Positions 50,489 through 59,800 of a DNA stretch of 64,000 nt are shown one piece after another; the stretch's first letter is position 1, and every line of letters starts with the position of its first letter. The notes beneath the pieces were generated by a model. The model ran no database searches. It had not been told where the DNA came from and saw only the letters and a list, made by a program, of their open reading frames with translations. The DNA lies in the NCBI RefSeq assembly GCF_027943255.1, contig NC_072896.1, positions 115,785,879 to 115,849,878 of the forward strand, given 5' to 3'. The stretch is from Anastrepha obliqua. Taxonomy: Eukaryota > Arthropoda > Insecta > Diptera > Tephritidae. The translations under genes were made by a program, and so were the position numbers.

Positions 50489-50578
50489 TCATAAATATAA
50501 AATAATTATTTATTTATTTAATAAATTCTTAATTATAAATATATGTATATAATAATATAATACACATATTTATACATA
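50489..50578. repeat. trnL2-cox2 spacer with partial 71-bp element
   Basis: 90-bp spacer where most flies have only a few bases. TTTATTTAATAAATTCTTAA and the following TGTATATAA resemble the 46258 control-region copy rather than the trnC-trnY copy. Confidence 0.7.
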
Positions 50579-51266
50579 ATGACAACATGAGCAGCCCTTG
50601 GCCTTCAAGATAGTGCCTCTCCCTTAATAGAACAATTATCATTTTTTCACGATCACACCCTTATAATTTTAGTAATAATCACAACTTTAGTAGGTTATTT
50701 AATATTTATATTATTTTTTAATTCCTATACAAATCGAAATCTACTTCATGGACAAACTATTGAAGTAATTTGAACAATTTTGCCAGCTATTATTCTATTA
50801 TTTATTGCTTTTCCTTCTTTACGACTTTTATATCTAATTGACGAAATTAATGAACCTTCAGTAACTCTAAAAGCTATTGGACACCAATGATACTGAAGTT
50901 ATGAATATTCAGATTTTATAAATGTAGAATTTGATGCATATATAATCCCAACAAATGAATTAACAGTAGATAGATTCCGATTACTAGATGTAGATAATCG
51001 TGTTATTTTACCAATAAATTCACAAATTCGTATTTTAGTAACAGCCGCAGATGTAATCCACTCATGAACAGTACCCACTCTTGGAGTAAAGGTAGATGGA
51101 ACTCCTGGACGATTAAATCAAATTAATTTTTTAATAAATCGACCAGGATTATTCTACGGTCAATGTTCTGAAATTTGTGGTGCTAATCATAGTTTTATAC
51201 CTATTGTCATTGAAAGTATTCCTGTTAACCATTTTATTAAATGAATTACAAATAGAGTAAATTCAT
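50579..51266 (+). CDS. cox2: Cytochrome c oxidase subunit II
   Basis: Complex IV subunit carrying the dinuclear CuA centre that accepts electrons from cytochrome c. It has 229 codons plus an incomplete T stop completed by polyadenylation; trnK begins at the next base. It starts at ATG ([20 protein letters not shown]). Two N-terminal membrane helices precede the aromatic GHQWYWSYEY motif. The CuA ligands are in [11 protein letters not shown] (His) and [13 protein letters not shown] (two Cys, Glu, His, Met). Length 688 bases, as in Drosophila. Confidence 0.97.
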
Positions 51267-51337
51267 CATTAGATGACTGAAAGCAAGTACTGGTCTCTTA
51301 AACCACTCAATAGTAAATTAGCACTTACTTCTAATGA
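51267..51337 (+). tRNA. trnK: tRNA-Lys (CUU)
   Basis: Acceptor CATTAGA pairs with TCTAATG. The loop CTCTTAA gives CUU. It directly abuts the truncated cox2 stop. Confidence 0.94.
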
Positions 51338-51367
51338 TTTATAAATTATACTTAATAATAATAATAA

Positions 51368-51435
51368 AAAAAATTAGTTAAATATATAACATTAGTTTGT
51401 CAAACTAAAATTATTAAACTTATTAATATTTTTTA
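51368..51435 (+). tRNA. trnD: tRNA-Asp (GUC)
   Basis: Acceptor AAAAAAT pairs with ATTTTTT. The loop TTGTCAA gives GUC. Separated from trnK by 30 AT-rich bases. Confidence 0.92.
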
Positions 51436-51597
51436 ATCCCACAAATAGCCCCAATTGGTTGATTAAGTTTATTTATTATTTTTTCTATCACATTTATACT
51501 TTTTAGAATAATAAATTATTACTCTATAATCCCTCAATCCCCTAAATCTGATTCAACTAAAAAATCTTCAACTCAACCTCTTAATTGAAAATGATAA
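51436..51597 (+). CDS. atp8: ATP synthase subunit 8
   Basis: Small membrane subunit of the ATP synthase stator, 53 codons plus TAA. It starts at ATC directly after trnD (IPQMAPIGWLSLFIIFS) and keeps the family N-terminus xPQMxPxxW and the C-terminal NWKW. It overlaps atp6 by ATGATAA, the standard insect bicistronic arrangement. The frame is intact, unlike its partner. Confidence 0.93.
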
Positions 51598-52230
51598 CAA
51601 ATTTATTCTCAGTTTTTGACCCCACCTCAAGTATTTTTAATTTATCTCTTAATTGAATAAGAACTCTTCTAGGATTAATAGTAATCCCTTCAACATATTG
51701 ATTAATACCCTCACGATATCATATTTTCTGAAATTCAATTTTATTAACTTTACATAAAGAATTTAAAACTTTATTAGGATCTACAGGACATTCAGGGTCA
51801 ACTTTTATTTTCGTTTCTTTATTTTCACTAATTTTATTTAATAATTTTATAGGATTATTCCCTTATATTTTCACAAGTACAAGTCATTTAACATTAACTT
51901 TAACATTAGCTTTACCTTTATGATTATGTTTTATAATTTATGGTTGAATTAATCATACCCAACATATATTTGCACATTTATGTAGTTCCTCAAGGAACGC
52001 CAGCAATTTTAATACCATGTATGTATGCAGTACGATTAGCAGCTAATATAATTGCAGGTCACTTACTATTAACTCTTCTAGGAAATACAGGTCCATCACT
52101 TTCATATACTATTATTTCGCTATTAATTATTGCTCAAATTGCTTTATTAGTACTTGAATCAGCTGTAGCAATTATTCAATCCTATGTATTTGCAGTATTA
52201 AGTACTTTATACTCTAGAGAAGTAAATTAA
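51591..52230 (+). pseudogene. atp6: ATP synthase subunit 6, broken by a 4-bp insertion and a deletion of about 42 bp
   Basis: Proton-channel subunit a of ATP synthase. It starts at ATG (MMTNLFSVFDPTSSIFNLSL) and is normal to HMFAHL (51980). There four extra bases (TGTA, 51981-51984) shift the frame; translation ends at TAA 52044-52046 after 151 codons. The expected continuation (VPQGTPAIL) resumes in the new frame. Near 52017-52025 the segment that should encode about 17 residues between MP and AVRL is replaced by three codons (Cys-Met-Tyr), a net loss of about 42 bp. Downstream [20 protein letters not shown], with the essential Arg, and the C-terminus to TAA 52230 are normal. Total 640 bases against about 678 expected. 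No working subunit could be made, the strongest internal sign that this copy is not functional mtDNA. Confidence 0.9.
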
Positions 52231-52239
52231 TTTTAAATA

Positions 52240-53028
52240 ATGTCAACACACGCTAATCACCCATTCCATTTAGTAGATTATAGTCCATGACCTTTAACAG
52301 GAGCTATTGGAGCAATAACATCAGTTTCAGGTTTAGTTAAATGATTCCATCAATATGATATTTCATTATTCTTATTAGGTAATATTATTACTATTTTAAC
52401 TGTCTATCAATGATGACGAGATGTTTCTCGTGAAGGAACTTTCCAAGGATTACACACCCTACCTGTAACATTAGGCCTACGATGAGGAATAATTTTATTT
52501 ATTTTATCAGAAGTTTTATTTTTTGTATCATTTTTTTGAGCTTTTTTTCATAGTAGATTATCTCCAACAATTGAATTAGGAGCTTCATGACCACCAGCCG
52601 GAATTAAACCTTTCAACCCATTTCAAATTCCTTTATTAAATACAGCTATCTTATTAGCCTCAGGAGTAACTGTAACATGAGCCCATCATAGTTTAATAAA
52701 AGGTAATCATTCTCAAGCTACACAAGGGTTATTCTTCACAGTATTATTAGGAGTATATTTTACTATTTTACAAGCATATGAATACATTGAAGCACCATTC
52801 ACAATTGCTGACTCAGTTTACGGATCTACGTTTTTTATAGCTACAGGATTTCATGGAATCCATGTATTAATTGGAACAACTTTCTTATTAATCTGTTTAA
52901 TCCGACATTTAAATAATCATTTTTCAAAAACACATCATTTCGGTTTTGAAGCAGCTGCTTGATACTGACATTTCGTTGATATTGTTTGATTATTTTTATA
53001 TATTTCAATTTATTGATGAGGAGGATAA
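52240..53028 (+). CDS. cox3: Cytochrome c oxidase subunit III
   Basis: Complex IV core membrane subunit, 262 codons plus TAA, the exact usual insect length. It starts at ATG ([20 protein letters not shown]). Conserved segments are [50 protein letters not shown] and the C-terminal [20 protein letters not shown]. Open throughout. It is close behind atp6 as in other insects. Confidence 0.97.
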
Positions 53029-53055
53029 TAAAGTAATATAATTAATATTTACAAT

Positions 53056-53121
53056 ATCTATATAATATATAAAGTATATTTGACTTCCAATCATAAAGTC
53101 TACTAATTAGTAGTATAGATA
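53056..53121 (+). tRNA. trnG: tRNA-Gly (UCC)
   Basis: Acceptor ATCTATA pairs with TATAGAT. The loop TTCCAAT gives UCC. Lies 27 bases after cox3. Confidence 0.92.
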
Positions 53122-53475
53122 ATTTTTTCAATTATTATTATAGCTCTAATCCTAATAACAATTACAAGTATTGTAATAATTTTAGCTTCTATTTTATCAA
53201 AAAAAAGTATAGCAGATCGTGAAAAATGTTCCCCATTTGAATGTGGGTTTGACCCAAAATCATCATCACGTCTTCCATTCTCTATACGATTCTTCCTAAT
53301 TACAATTATTTTTTTAATTTTTGATGTAGAAATTGCATTAATTTTACCAATAATTTTAATTATTAATTTATCAAATATTATAATATGAACAATTACATCA
53401 ATTATTTTTATTATAATCTTAATTATTGGTTTATATCACGAATGAAACCAAGGTATATTAAATTGATCTAACTAA
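53122..53475 (+). CDS. nad3: NADH dehydrogenase subunit 3
   Basis: Complex I membrane subunit ND3, 117 codons plus TAA. It starts at ATT directly after trnG (IFSIIIMALILMTITSIVMI); an ATA three bases earlier is possible but overlaps the tRNA. The conserved loop [20 protein letters not shown] (Cys used in the active/deactive switch) and [20 protein letters not shown] are intact. It ends NWSN. Confidence 0.95.
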
Positions 53476-53499
53476 CATTATAAATAATATAAATAAAAT

Positions 53500-53564
53500 A
53501 GGATTGTAGTTAATTATAACATTTGATTTGCATTCAAAAAGTATTGAATTTTCAATCTATCTTA
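53500..53564 (+). tRNA. trnA: tRNA-Ala (UGC)
   Basis: D-arm GTTAATTATAAC and loop TTTGCAT (UGC) match fly trnA. The acceptor AGGATTG/CTATCTT has a T-T mismatch, also present in my recollection of Drosophila. Confidence 0.88.
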
Positions 53565-53616
53565 TTAAATCTATTTATTTAATAAATTCTTAATTATAAA
53601 TTTAATAAATAGAAAT
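53565..53616. repeat. trnA-trnR spacer with partial 71-bp element
   Basis: 52-bp spacer nearly filled by CTATTTATTTAATAAATTCT and the adjoining TAATTATAAATTTAAT, the first half of the dispersed element. Confidence 0.75.
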
Positions 53617-53681
53617 GAATATGAAGCGATTTATTGCAATTAGTTTCGACCTAATTTTAGGTAATTTACTACCCTTATTCT
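53617..53681 (+). tRNA. trnR: tRNA-Arg (UCG)
   Basis: Acceptor GAATATG pairs with CTTATTC. The loop TTTCGAC gives UCG. Confidence 0.91.
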
Positions 53682-53734
53682 AAAATTCACAATTTAGTTT
53701 AATCTATTTATTTAATAAATTCTTAATTATAAAT
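53682..53734. repeat. trnR-trnN spacer with partial 71-bp element
   Basis: The copy starts ATTTAGTTTAATCTATTTAT at 53692 and runs into the 5' acceptor strand of trnN (53735), so the element's sequence contributes the first bases of the tRNA. Confidence 0.75.
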
Positions 53735-53800
53735 TTAATTGAAGCCAAAAAGAGGCATATCACTGTTAATGATAGAACTGAAAATTAGTTTCCAATTAAG
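53735..53800 (+). tRNA. trnN: tRNA-Asn (GUU)
   Basis: Acceptor TTAATTG pairs with CAATTAA. The loop CTGTTAA gives GUU. Confidence 0.93.
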
Positions 53801-53868
53801 GAAGTAAGATGTTCAAGAAAAAGCTGCTAACTTTTATCTTTTAATGGTTAAATTCCACTTATACTTCT
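53801..53868 (+). tRNA. trnS1: tRNA-Ser (GCU)
   Basis: The anticodon loop CTGCTAA gives GCU. It has the usual short, unpaired D-arm region. GAAGTA pairs with TACTTC. Abuts trnN and trnE. Confidence 0.9.
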
Positions 53869-53935
53869 ATTTATATAGTTTAACAAAAACATTACATTTT
53901 CATTGTAAAATTAAAAATATTTTTTTTTATAAATT
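53869..53935 (+). tRNA. trnE: tRNA-Glu (UUC)
   Basis: Acceptor ATTTATA pairs with TATAAAT. The loop TTTTCAT gives UUC. Confidence 0.93.
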
Positions 53936-54088
53936 ACTAAATTTTATTACTTAAATTAATTTAAAAACTAATAATAAATTATTTATAATAATCCATTAAT
54001 TATAAATAAATAAAAATTCAATGAAAACAGCTTATTTCATTTCAAATAAGTTATTTTATTTATATAATTTACTAAAAATTATTCACTA
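53936..54088. repeat. trnE-trnF spacer with a hairpin-element copy
   Basis: 153-bp spacer, far larger than the few bases usual here. It contains TTCAATGAAAACAGCTTATT followed by TCATTTCAAATAAGTTATTT (54018 onward), matching the copy beside trnI (47131). The remainder is featureless AT. Confidence 0.85.
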
Positions 54089-54155
54089 CATTCAAGAATT
54101 TAACAATTACCCTAACATCTTCAGTGTTATACTCTACAATTTGAGCTACTTGAAT
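54089..54155 (-). tRNA. trnF: tRNA-Phe (GAA)
   Basis: On the minus strand ATTCAAG pairs with CTTGAAT. The loop CTGAAGA gives GAA. It directly follows the nad5 3' end on that strand. Confidence 0.94.
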
Positions 54156-55892
54156 AAAATAAAAAAAATAATCTAAAAAGAAAAGTAATTCATAAAACAA
54201 ATAATAACAGATAAATTTTTAAATTATTATTATGTAAAAAATAAACTAATTGAGAATATTCTATCAACTTATTATACAAATTCTGTCCTCCTATAAATTC
54301 AGACCATCCTTGATCAAAAGATTTATAAACAATTCTTCCTAAAACTAAAGGAGGATTAATTACACCATAAGTAGAAATATAAGGTATAAATCATATTGAA
54401 CCAGAAAAATAACTTACTAAATAATTATTTAAAGATTTATTAAAATAAAATAAAGATACATTTGAAATTAAATATCCTAATAACCCACCACCAATACAAA
54501 CAAATAAAGTTAATAATTTCAAATAAATTGGTAAACAAATTATATAAGGAGTAGGAAAAATTAATCATCTAAGTATACTACCACCAATAATACTTATAAT
54601 TAATAATCCTCTTATACCACGTAATATAATTCATCCTTCATCTCTTAGTATATTCAAAGAACCGCAATTCAATTCACCAGTTATAGAATAATAAACCAAC
54701 CGAAAAGAATAACATACAGTTAGTCCAGTAGAAAAAAAATAAAGAAAAAAAGAAAATATATTAATATAACTCAAGGACACAATTTCTAAAATTAAATCCT
54801 TAGAATAAAATCCAGCTAAAAAAGGTATACCACATAAAGCTAAATTAGCAACATTAAAACAACCAGAAGTTAAAGGTATATAAATTCCTAATCCACCTAT
54901 CAAACGAATATCTTGTGAATTATTTATATTATGAATAATAGCTCCAGCACATATAAATAGTAATGCTTTAAATAAAGCATGACTCAATAAATGAAAAAAA
55001 GCCAATTTATAAAACCCTATTGATAAAATTCTTATCATTAAACCCAACTGACTCAAAGTAGATAAAGCAATATTTTTTTTAAATCAAATTCAAAATTAGC
55101 TCCTAATCCAGCTATAAATATAGTTAAACCAGATAGTAAAAGTAAAACTTGACCTATTCAAGAATTGTATAATAAAATATTAAACCGAATTAATAAATAA
55201 ATTCCAGCAGTAACAAGAGTAGAAGAATGAACTAATGCAGAAACAGGAGTAGGAGCTGCTATTGCAGCAGGTAATCAAGATGAAAAAGGAATTTGTGCTC
55301 TTTTAGTTATAGCAGCTAATATAATTAAGCTACCAATAATTTCTATTTCAATTCTATTCTTTATTGTTTCCAAATAAAAAATATAATTTCAACTTCCATA
55401 ATTTAATATTCAAGCAATAGCTAATAAAAAGGCAACATCTCCAATTCGATTAGACAAAGCAGTTAATATACCAGCATTATAAGATTTTACATTTTGAAAA
55501 TAAATTACTAAACAATAAGAAACTAACCCCAATCCATCTCATCCTAATAAAATTCTAATTAAATTAGGACTAATAATTAATAACATTATAGACAAAACAA
55601 ATATAAGAACTAGTATAATAAAACGATTAATATTTACACCTCCCCCTATATATTCCTTTCTATAATAAATAACTAAAGAAGAAATTAACAAAACAAAAGA
55701 TATAAATAATAAACTCATTCAATCAAATAAAAAAGTTATAACAATTCTACAAGAATTAAATCTAACTACTTCTCATTCAACAAATATACAAAAATACTTA
55801 ATTAACATTAACAATCTAAATAAAAAAAAATTAGTTCTAAATAAAATTAAAACCAAAAATCTAATTCTACAAATAGATAAATACTTTCTCAC
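54156..55892 (-). pseudogene. nad5: NADH dehydrogenase subunit 5, one-base frameshift
   Basis: Largest complex I proton-pumping subunit. It starts at GTG (55890-55892), the start used in flies. Conserved blocks are [58 protein letters not shown] and AGLGANFEFDLKK. Here, near 55070, the eight-A stretch is followed by TATTGC where the protein requires one more base (LKK-II-ALSTLSQ). The frame shifts and meets no sensible continuation. The expected STLSQLGLM...FKALLFICAG and the C-terminal half resume in the other frame and run to trnF with an incomplete T stop. Length 1,737, one short of a complete reading frame plus T. A sequencing slip in the homopolymer is possible, but with atp6 it points to a non-functional copy. 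Confidence 0.88.
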
Positions 55893-55959
55893 GATTTAAA
55901 ATGATTAAAAATCATATCATTGACACCACAAATCAATATTTTAAATAAACTATTTAAAT
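55893..55959 (-). tRNA. trnH: tRNA-His (GUG)
   Basis: On the minus strand ATTTAAA pairs with TTTAAAT. The loop TTGTGGT gives GUG. Lies between nad5 and nad4. Confidence 0.92.
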
Positions 55960-55963
55960 AAAA

Positions 55964-56860
55964 TTAAAGTCAAATTATACAAATATCGCTCTTCAAAATC
56001 AACAAATTTAAAGGAAATCAATGCAAAAATAATAAATAATATTCCCGAATTTTACCACCTCTAAACGAATAAACTCCAGAAAATAATTTACCATGTTGAC
56101 TATAAGCATATAAATATAAAGTATAAGCAGCTCTAAAAAAAGATAATAAGGATAAAGAAATTATTGTTAATCAAGATCAACTAACAATTCTATTTAATAA
56201 ACAAATTTCACCTAATAAATTCAAAGAAGGAGGTGCAGCTATATTACAAGCTCTCAACAAAAATCATCATAATGTTATAGAGGGTATAAAATTTAATAAA
56301 CCCTTATTAATTAATAAACTTCGACTACCTAACCGTTCATATGTAATATTAACTAAACAAAAAAGTCCTGAAGAACAAAGTCCATGAGCAATTATTAATG
56401 TATAAGAACCACAAAATCCTAAATATCTTAAAGTTATAAGACCCCCTAAAACAATTCCTATATGAGCGACAGAAGAATAAGCAATTAAAGCCTTTAAATC
56501 AGTTTGACGTAAACAAACTAAACTAATTAAAACACCCCCAATTAATCTAATTCTAATTCAAATATAATTATATTTAATACCACTTACTTGTAAAAAAGAA
56601 AAAACTCGCAATAACCCATATCCACCTAACTTTAATATAACTCCAGCTAAAATTATTGAACCAGAAACAGGTGCTTCTACATGAGCTTTTGGTAATCATA
56701 ATTGAACCAAAAATATAGGTATTTTAACTAAAAAAGCTAAAATTAAAGATAAATATAATAAATCATAACAATTAATATAATTTATCAAAAGATAATAATT
56801 CAATGTTATTAAAGTATTATATAAATAAAAAATTCCTACTAATGTAGGTAAAGAAACTAA
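55964..56860 (-). pseudogene. nad4: nad4, 3' part, cut at the insertion breakpoint
   Basis: C-terminal 299 codons including TAA of ND4. From the breakpoint it reads [20 protein letters not shown], then [60 protein letters not shown] and [15 protein letters not shown], ending at TAA (55964-55966). All are conserved ND4 segments and the frame is open. Together with 40079-40480 it accounts for the whole gene except about 40 bases. Confidence 0.93.
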
Positions 56861-59800
56861 GAAAGGCTGACGCTTTCACAATTACCTCCCGAAATTTCAA
56901 GCCAGTCAGGGCAAAGCTGAACGAGTTATGACAATTCTACTGAAAGGATATATGTCAAAGTTTCAGGCCAATCAGAGCAAAATTGAGGGAGTTACAGCAA
57001 CTTTTCCGAGAAGATTTGACAGTTTTGTTGTTTTCCAACCGATTTTCATGGTTTTTGCATATTTAGAAAGGCTGACGCTTCCACAATTACCTGCCGAAAT
57101 TTCAGGCCAATCAGGGCAAAGCTGAACGAGTTATGACAATTCTACTGAAAGGATATATGTCAAAGTTTCAGGCCAATCAGAGCAAAATTGAGGGAGTTAC
57201 AGCAACTTTTCCGAGAAGATTTGACAGTTTTGTTGTTTTCCAACCGATTTTCATGATTTTTGCATATTTAGAAACGCTGACGCTTCCACAATTACCTGCC
57301 GAAATTTCAGGTCAATCAGGGCAAAGCTGAACGAGTTATGACAATTCTACTGAAAGGATATATGTCAAAGTTTCAGGCCAATCAGAGCAAAATTGAGGGA
57401 GTTACAGCAACTTTTCCGAGAAGATTTGACAGTTTTGTTGTTTTCCAACCGATTTTCATGGTTTTTGCATATTTAGAAAGGCTGACGCTTCCACAATTAC
57501 CTGCCGAAATTTCAGGCCAATCAGGGCAAAGCTGAACGAGTTATGACAATTCTACTGAAGGGATATATGTCAAAGTTTCAGGCCAATCAGAGCAAAATTG
57601 AGGGAGTTACAGCAACTTTTCCGAGGAGATTTGACAGTTTTGTTGTTTTCCAACCGATTTTCATGGTTTTTGCATATTTAGAAACGCTGACGCTTCCACA
57701 ATTACCTGCCGAAATTTCAGGCCAATCAGGGCAAAGCTGAACGAGTTATGACAATTCTACTGAAAGGATATATGTCAAAGTTTCAGGCCAATCAGAGCAA
57801 AATTGAGGGAGTTACAGCAACTTTTCCGAGGAGATTTGACAGTTTTGTTGTTTTCCAACCGATTTTCATGATTTTTGCATATTTAGAAACGCTGACGCTT
57901 CCACAATTACCTGCCGAAATTTCAGGTCAATCAGGGCAAAGCTGAACGAGTTATGACAATTCTACTGAAAGGATATATGTCAAAGTTTCAGGCCAATCAG
58001 AGCAAAATTGAGGGAGTTACAGCAACTTTTCCGAGAAGATTTGACAGTTTTGTTGTTTTCCAACCGATTTTCATGGTTTTTGCATATTTAGAAAGGCTGA
58101 CGCTTCCACAATTACCTGCCGAAATTTCAGGCCAATCAGGGCAAAGCTGAACGAGTTATGACAATTCTACTGAAGGGATATATGTCAAAGTTTCAGGCCA
58201 ATCAGAGCAAAATTGAGGGAGTTACAGCAACTTTTCCGAGGAGATTTGACAGTTTTGTTGTTTTCCAACCGATTTTCATGATTTTTGCATATTTAGAAAC
58301 GCTGACGCTTCCACAATTACCTGCCGAAATTTCAGGTCAATCAGGGCAAAGCTGAACGAGTTATGACAATTCTACTGAAAGGATATATGTCAAAGTTTCA
58401 GGCCAATCAGAGCAAAATTGAGGGAGTTACAGCAACTTTTCCGAGAAGATTTGACAGTTTTGTTGTTTTCCAACCGATTTTCATGGTTTTTACATATTTA
58501 GAAAGGCTGACGCTTCCACAATTACCTGCCGAAATTTCAGGCCAATCAGGGCAAAGCTGAACGAGTTATGACAATTCTACTGAAGGGATATATGTCAAAG
58601 TTTCAGGCCAATCAGAGCAAAATTGAGGGAGTTACAGCAACTTTTCCGAGGAGATTTGACAGTTTTGTTGTTTTCCAACCGATTTTCATGGTTTTTGCAT
58701 ATTTAGAAACGCTGACGCTTCCACAATTACCTGCCGAAATTTCAGGCCAATCAGGGCAAAGCTGAACGAGTTATGACAATTCTACTGAAAGGATATATGT
58801 CAAAGTTTCAGGCCAATCAGAGCAAAATTGAGGGAGTTACAGCAACTTTTCCGAGGAGATTTGACAGTTTTGTTGTTTTCCAACCGATTTTCATGATTTT
58901 TGCATATTTAGAAACGCTGACGCTTCCACAATTACCTGCCGAAATTTCAGGTCAATCAGGGCAAAGCTGAACGAGTTATGACAATTCTACTGAAAGGATA
59001 TATGTCAAAGTTTCAGGCCAATCAGAGCAAAATTGAGGGAGTTACAGCAACTTTTCCGAGAAGATTTGACAGTTTTGTTGTTTTCCAACCGATTTTCATG
59101 GTTTTTGCATATTTAGAAAGGCTGACGCTTCCACAATTACCTGCCGAAATTTCAGGCCAATCAGGGCAAAGCTGAACGAGTTATGACAATTCTACTGAAG
59201 GGATATATGTCAAAGTTTCAGGCCAATCAGAGCAAAATTGAGGGAGTTACAGCAACTTTTCCGAGGAGATTTGACAGTTTTGTTGTTTTCCAACCGATTT
59301 TCATGATTTTTGCATATTTAGAAACGCTGACGCTTCCACAATTACCTGCCGAAATTTCAGGTCAATCAGGGCAAAGCTGAACGAGTTATGACAATTCTAC
59401 TGAAAGGATATATGTCAAAGTTTCAGGCCAATCAGAGCAAAATTGAGGGAGTTACAGCAACTTTTCCGAGAAGATTTGACAGTTTTGTTGTTTTCCAACC
59501 GATTTTCATGGTTTTTGCATATTTAGAAAGGCTGACGCTTCCACAATTACCTGCCGAAATTTCAGGCCAATCAGGGCAAAGCTGAACGAGTTATGACAAT
59601 TCTACTGAAGGGATATATGTCAAAGTTTCAGGCCAATCAGAGCAAAATTGAGGGAGTTACAGCAACTTTTCCGAGGAGATTTGACAGTTTTGTTGTTTTC
59701 CAACCGATTTTCATGGTTTTTGCATATTTAGAAACGCTGACGCTTCCACAATTACCTGCCGAAATTTCAGGCCAATCAGGGCAAAGCTGAACGAGTTATG

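Noticed and set aside
51940..52230. Separate 96-codon gene.
   Set aside because: It is the C-terminal part of atp6 in the frame created by the 4-bp insertion, not a new gene.
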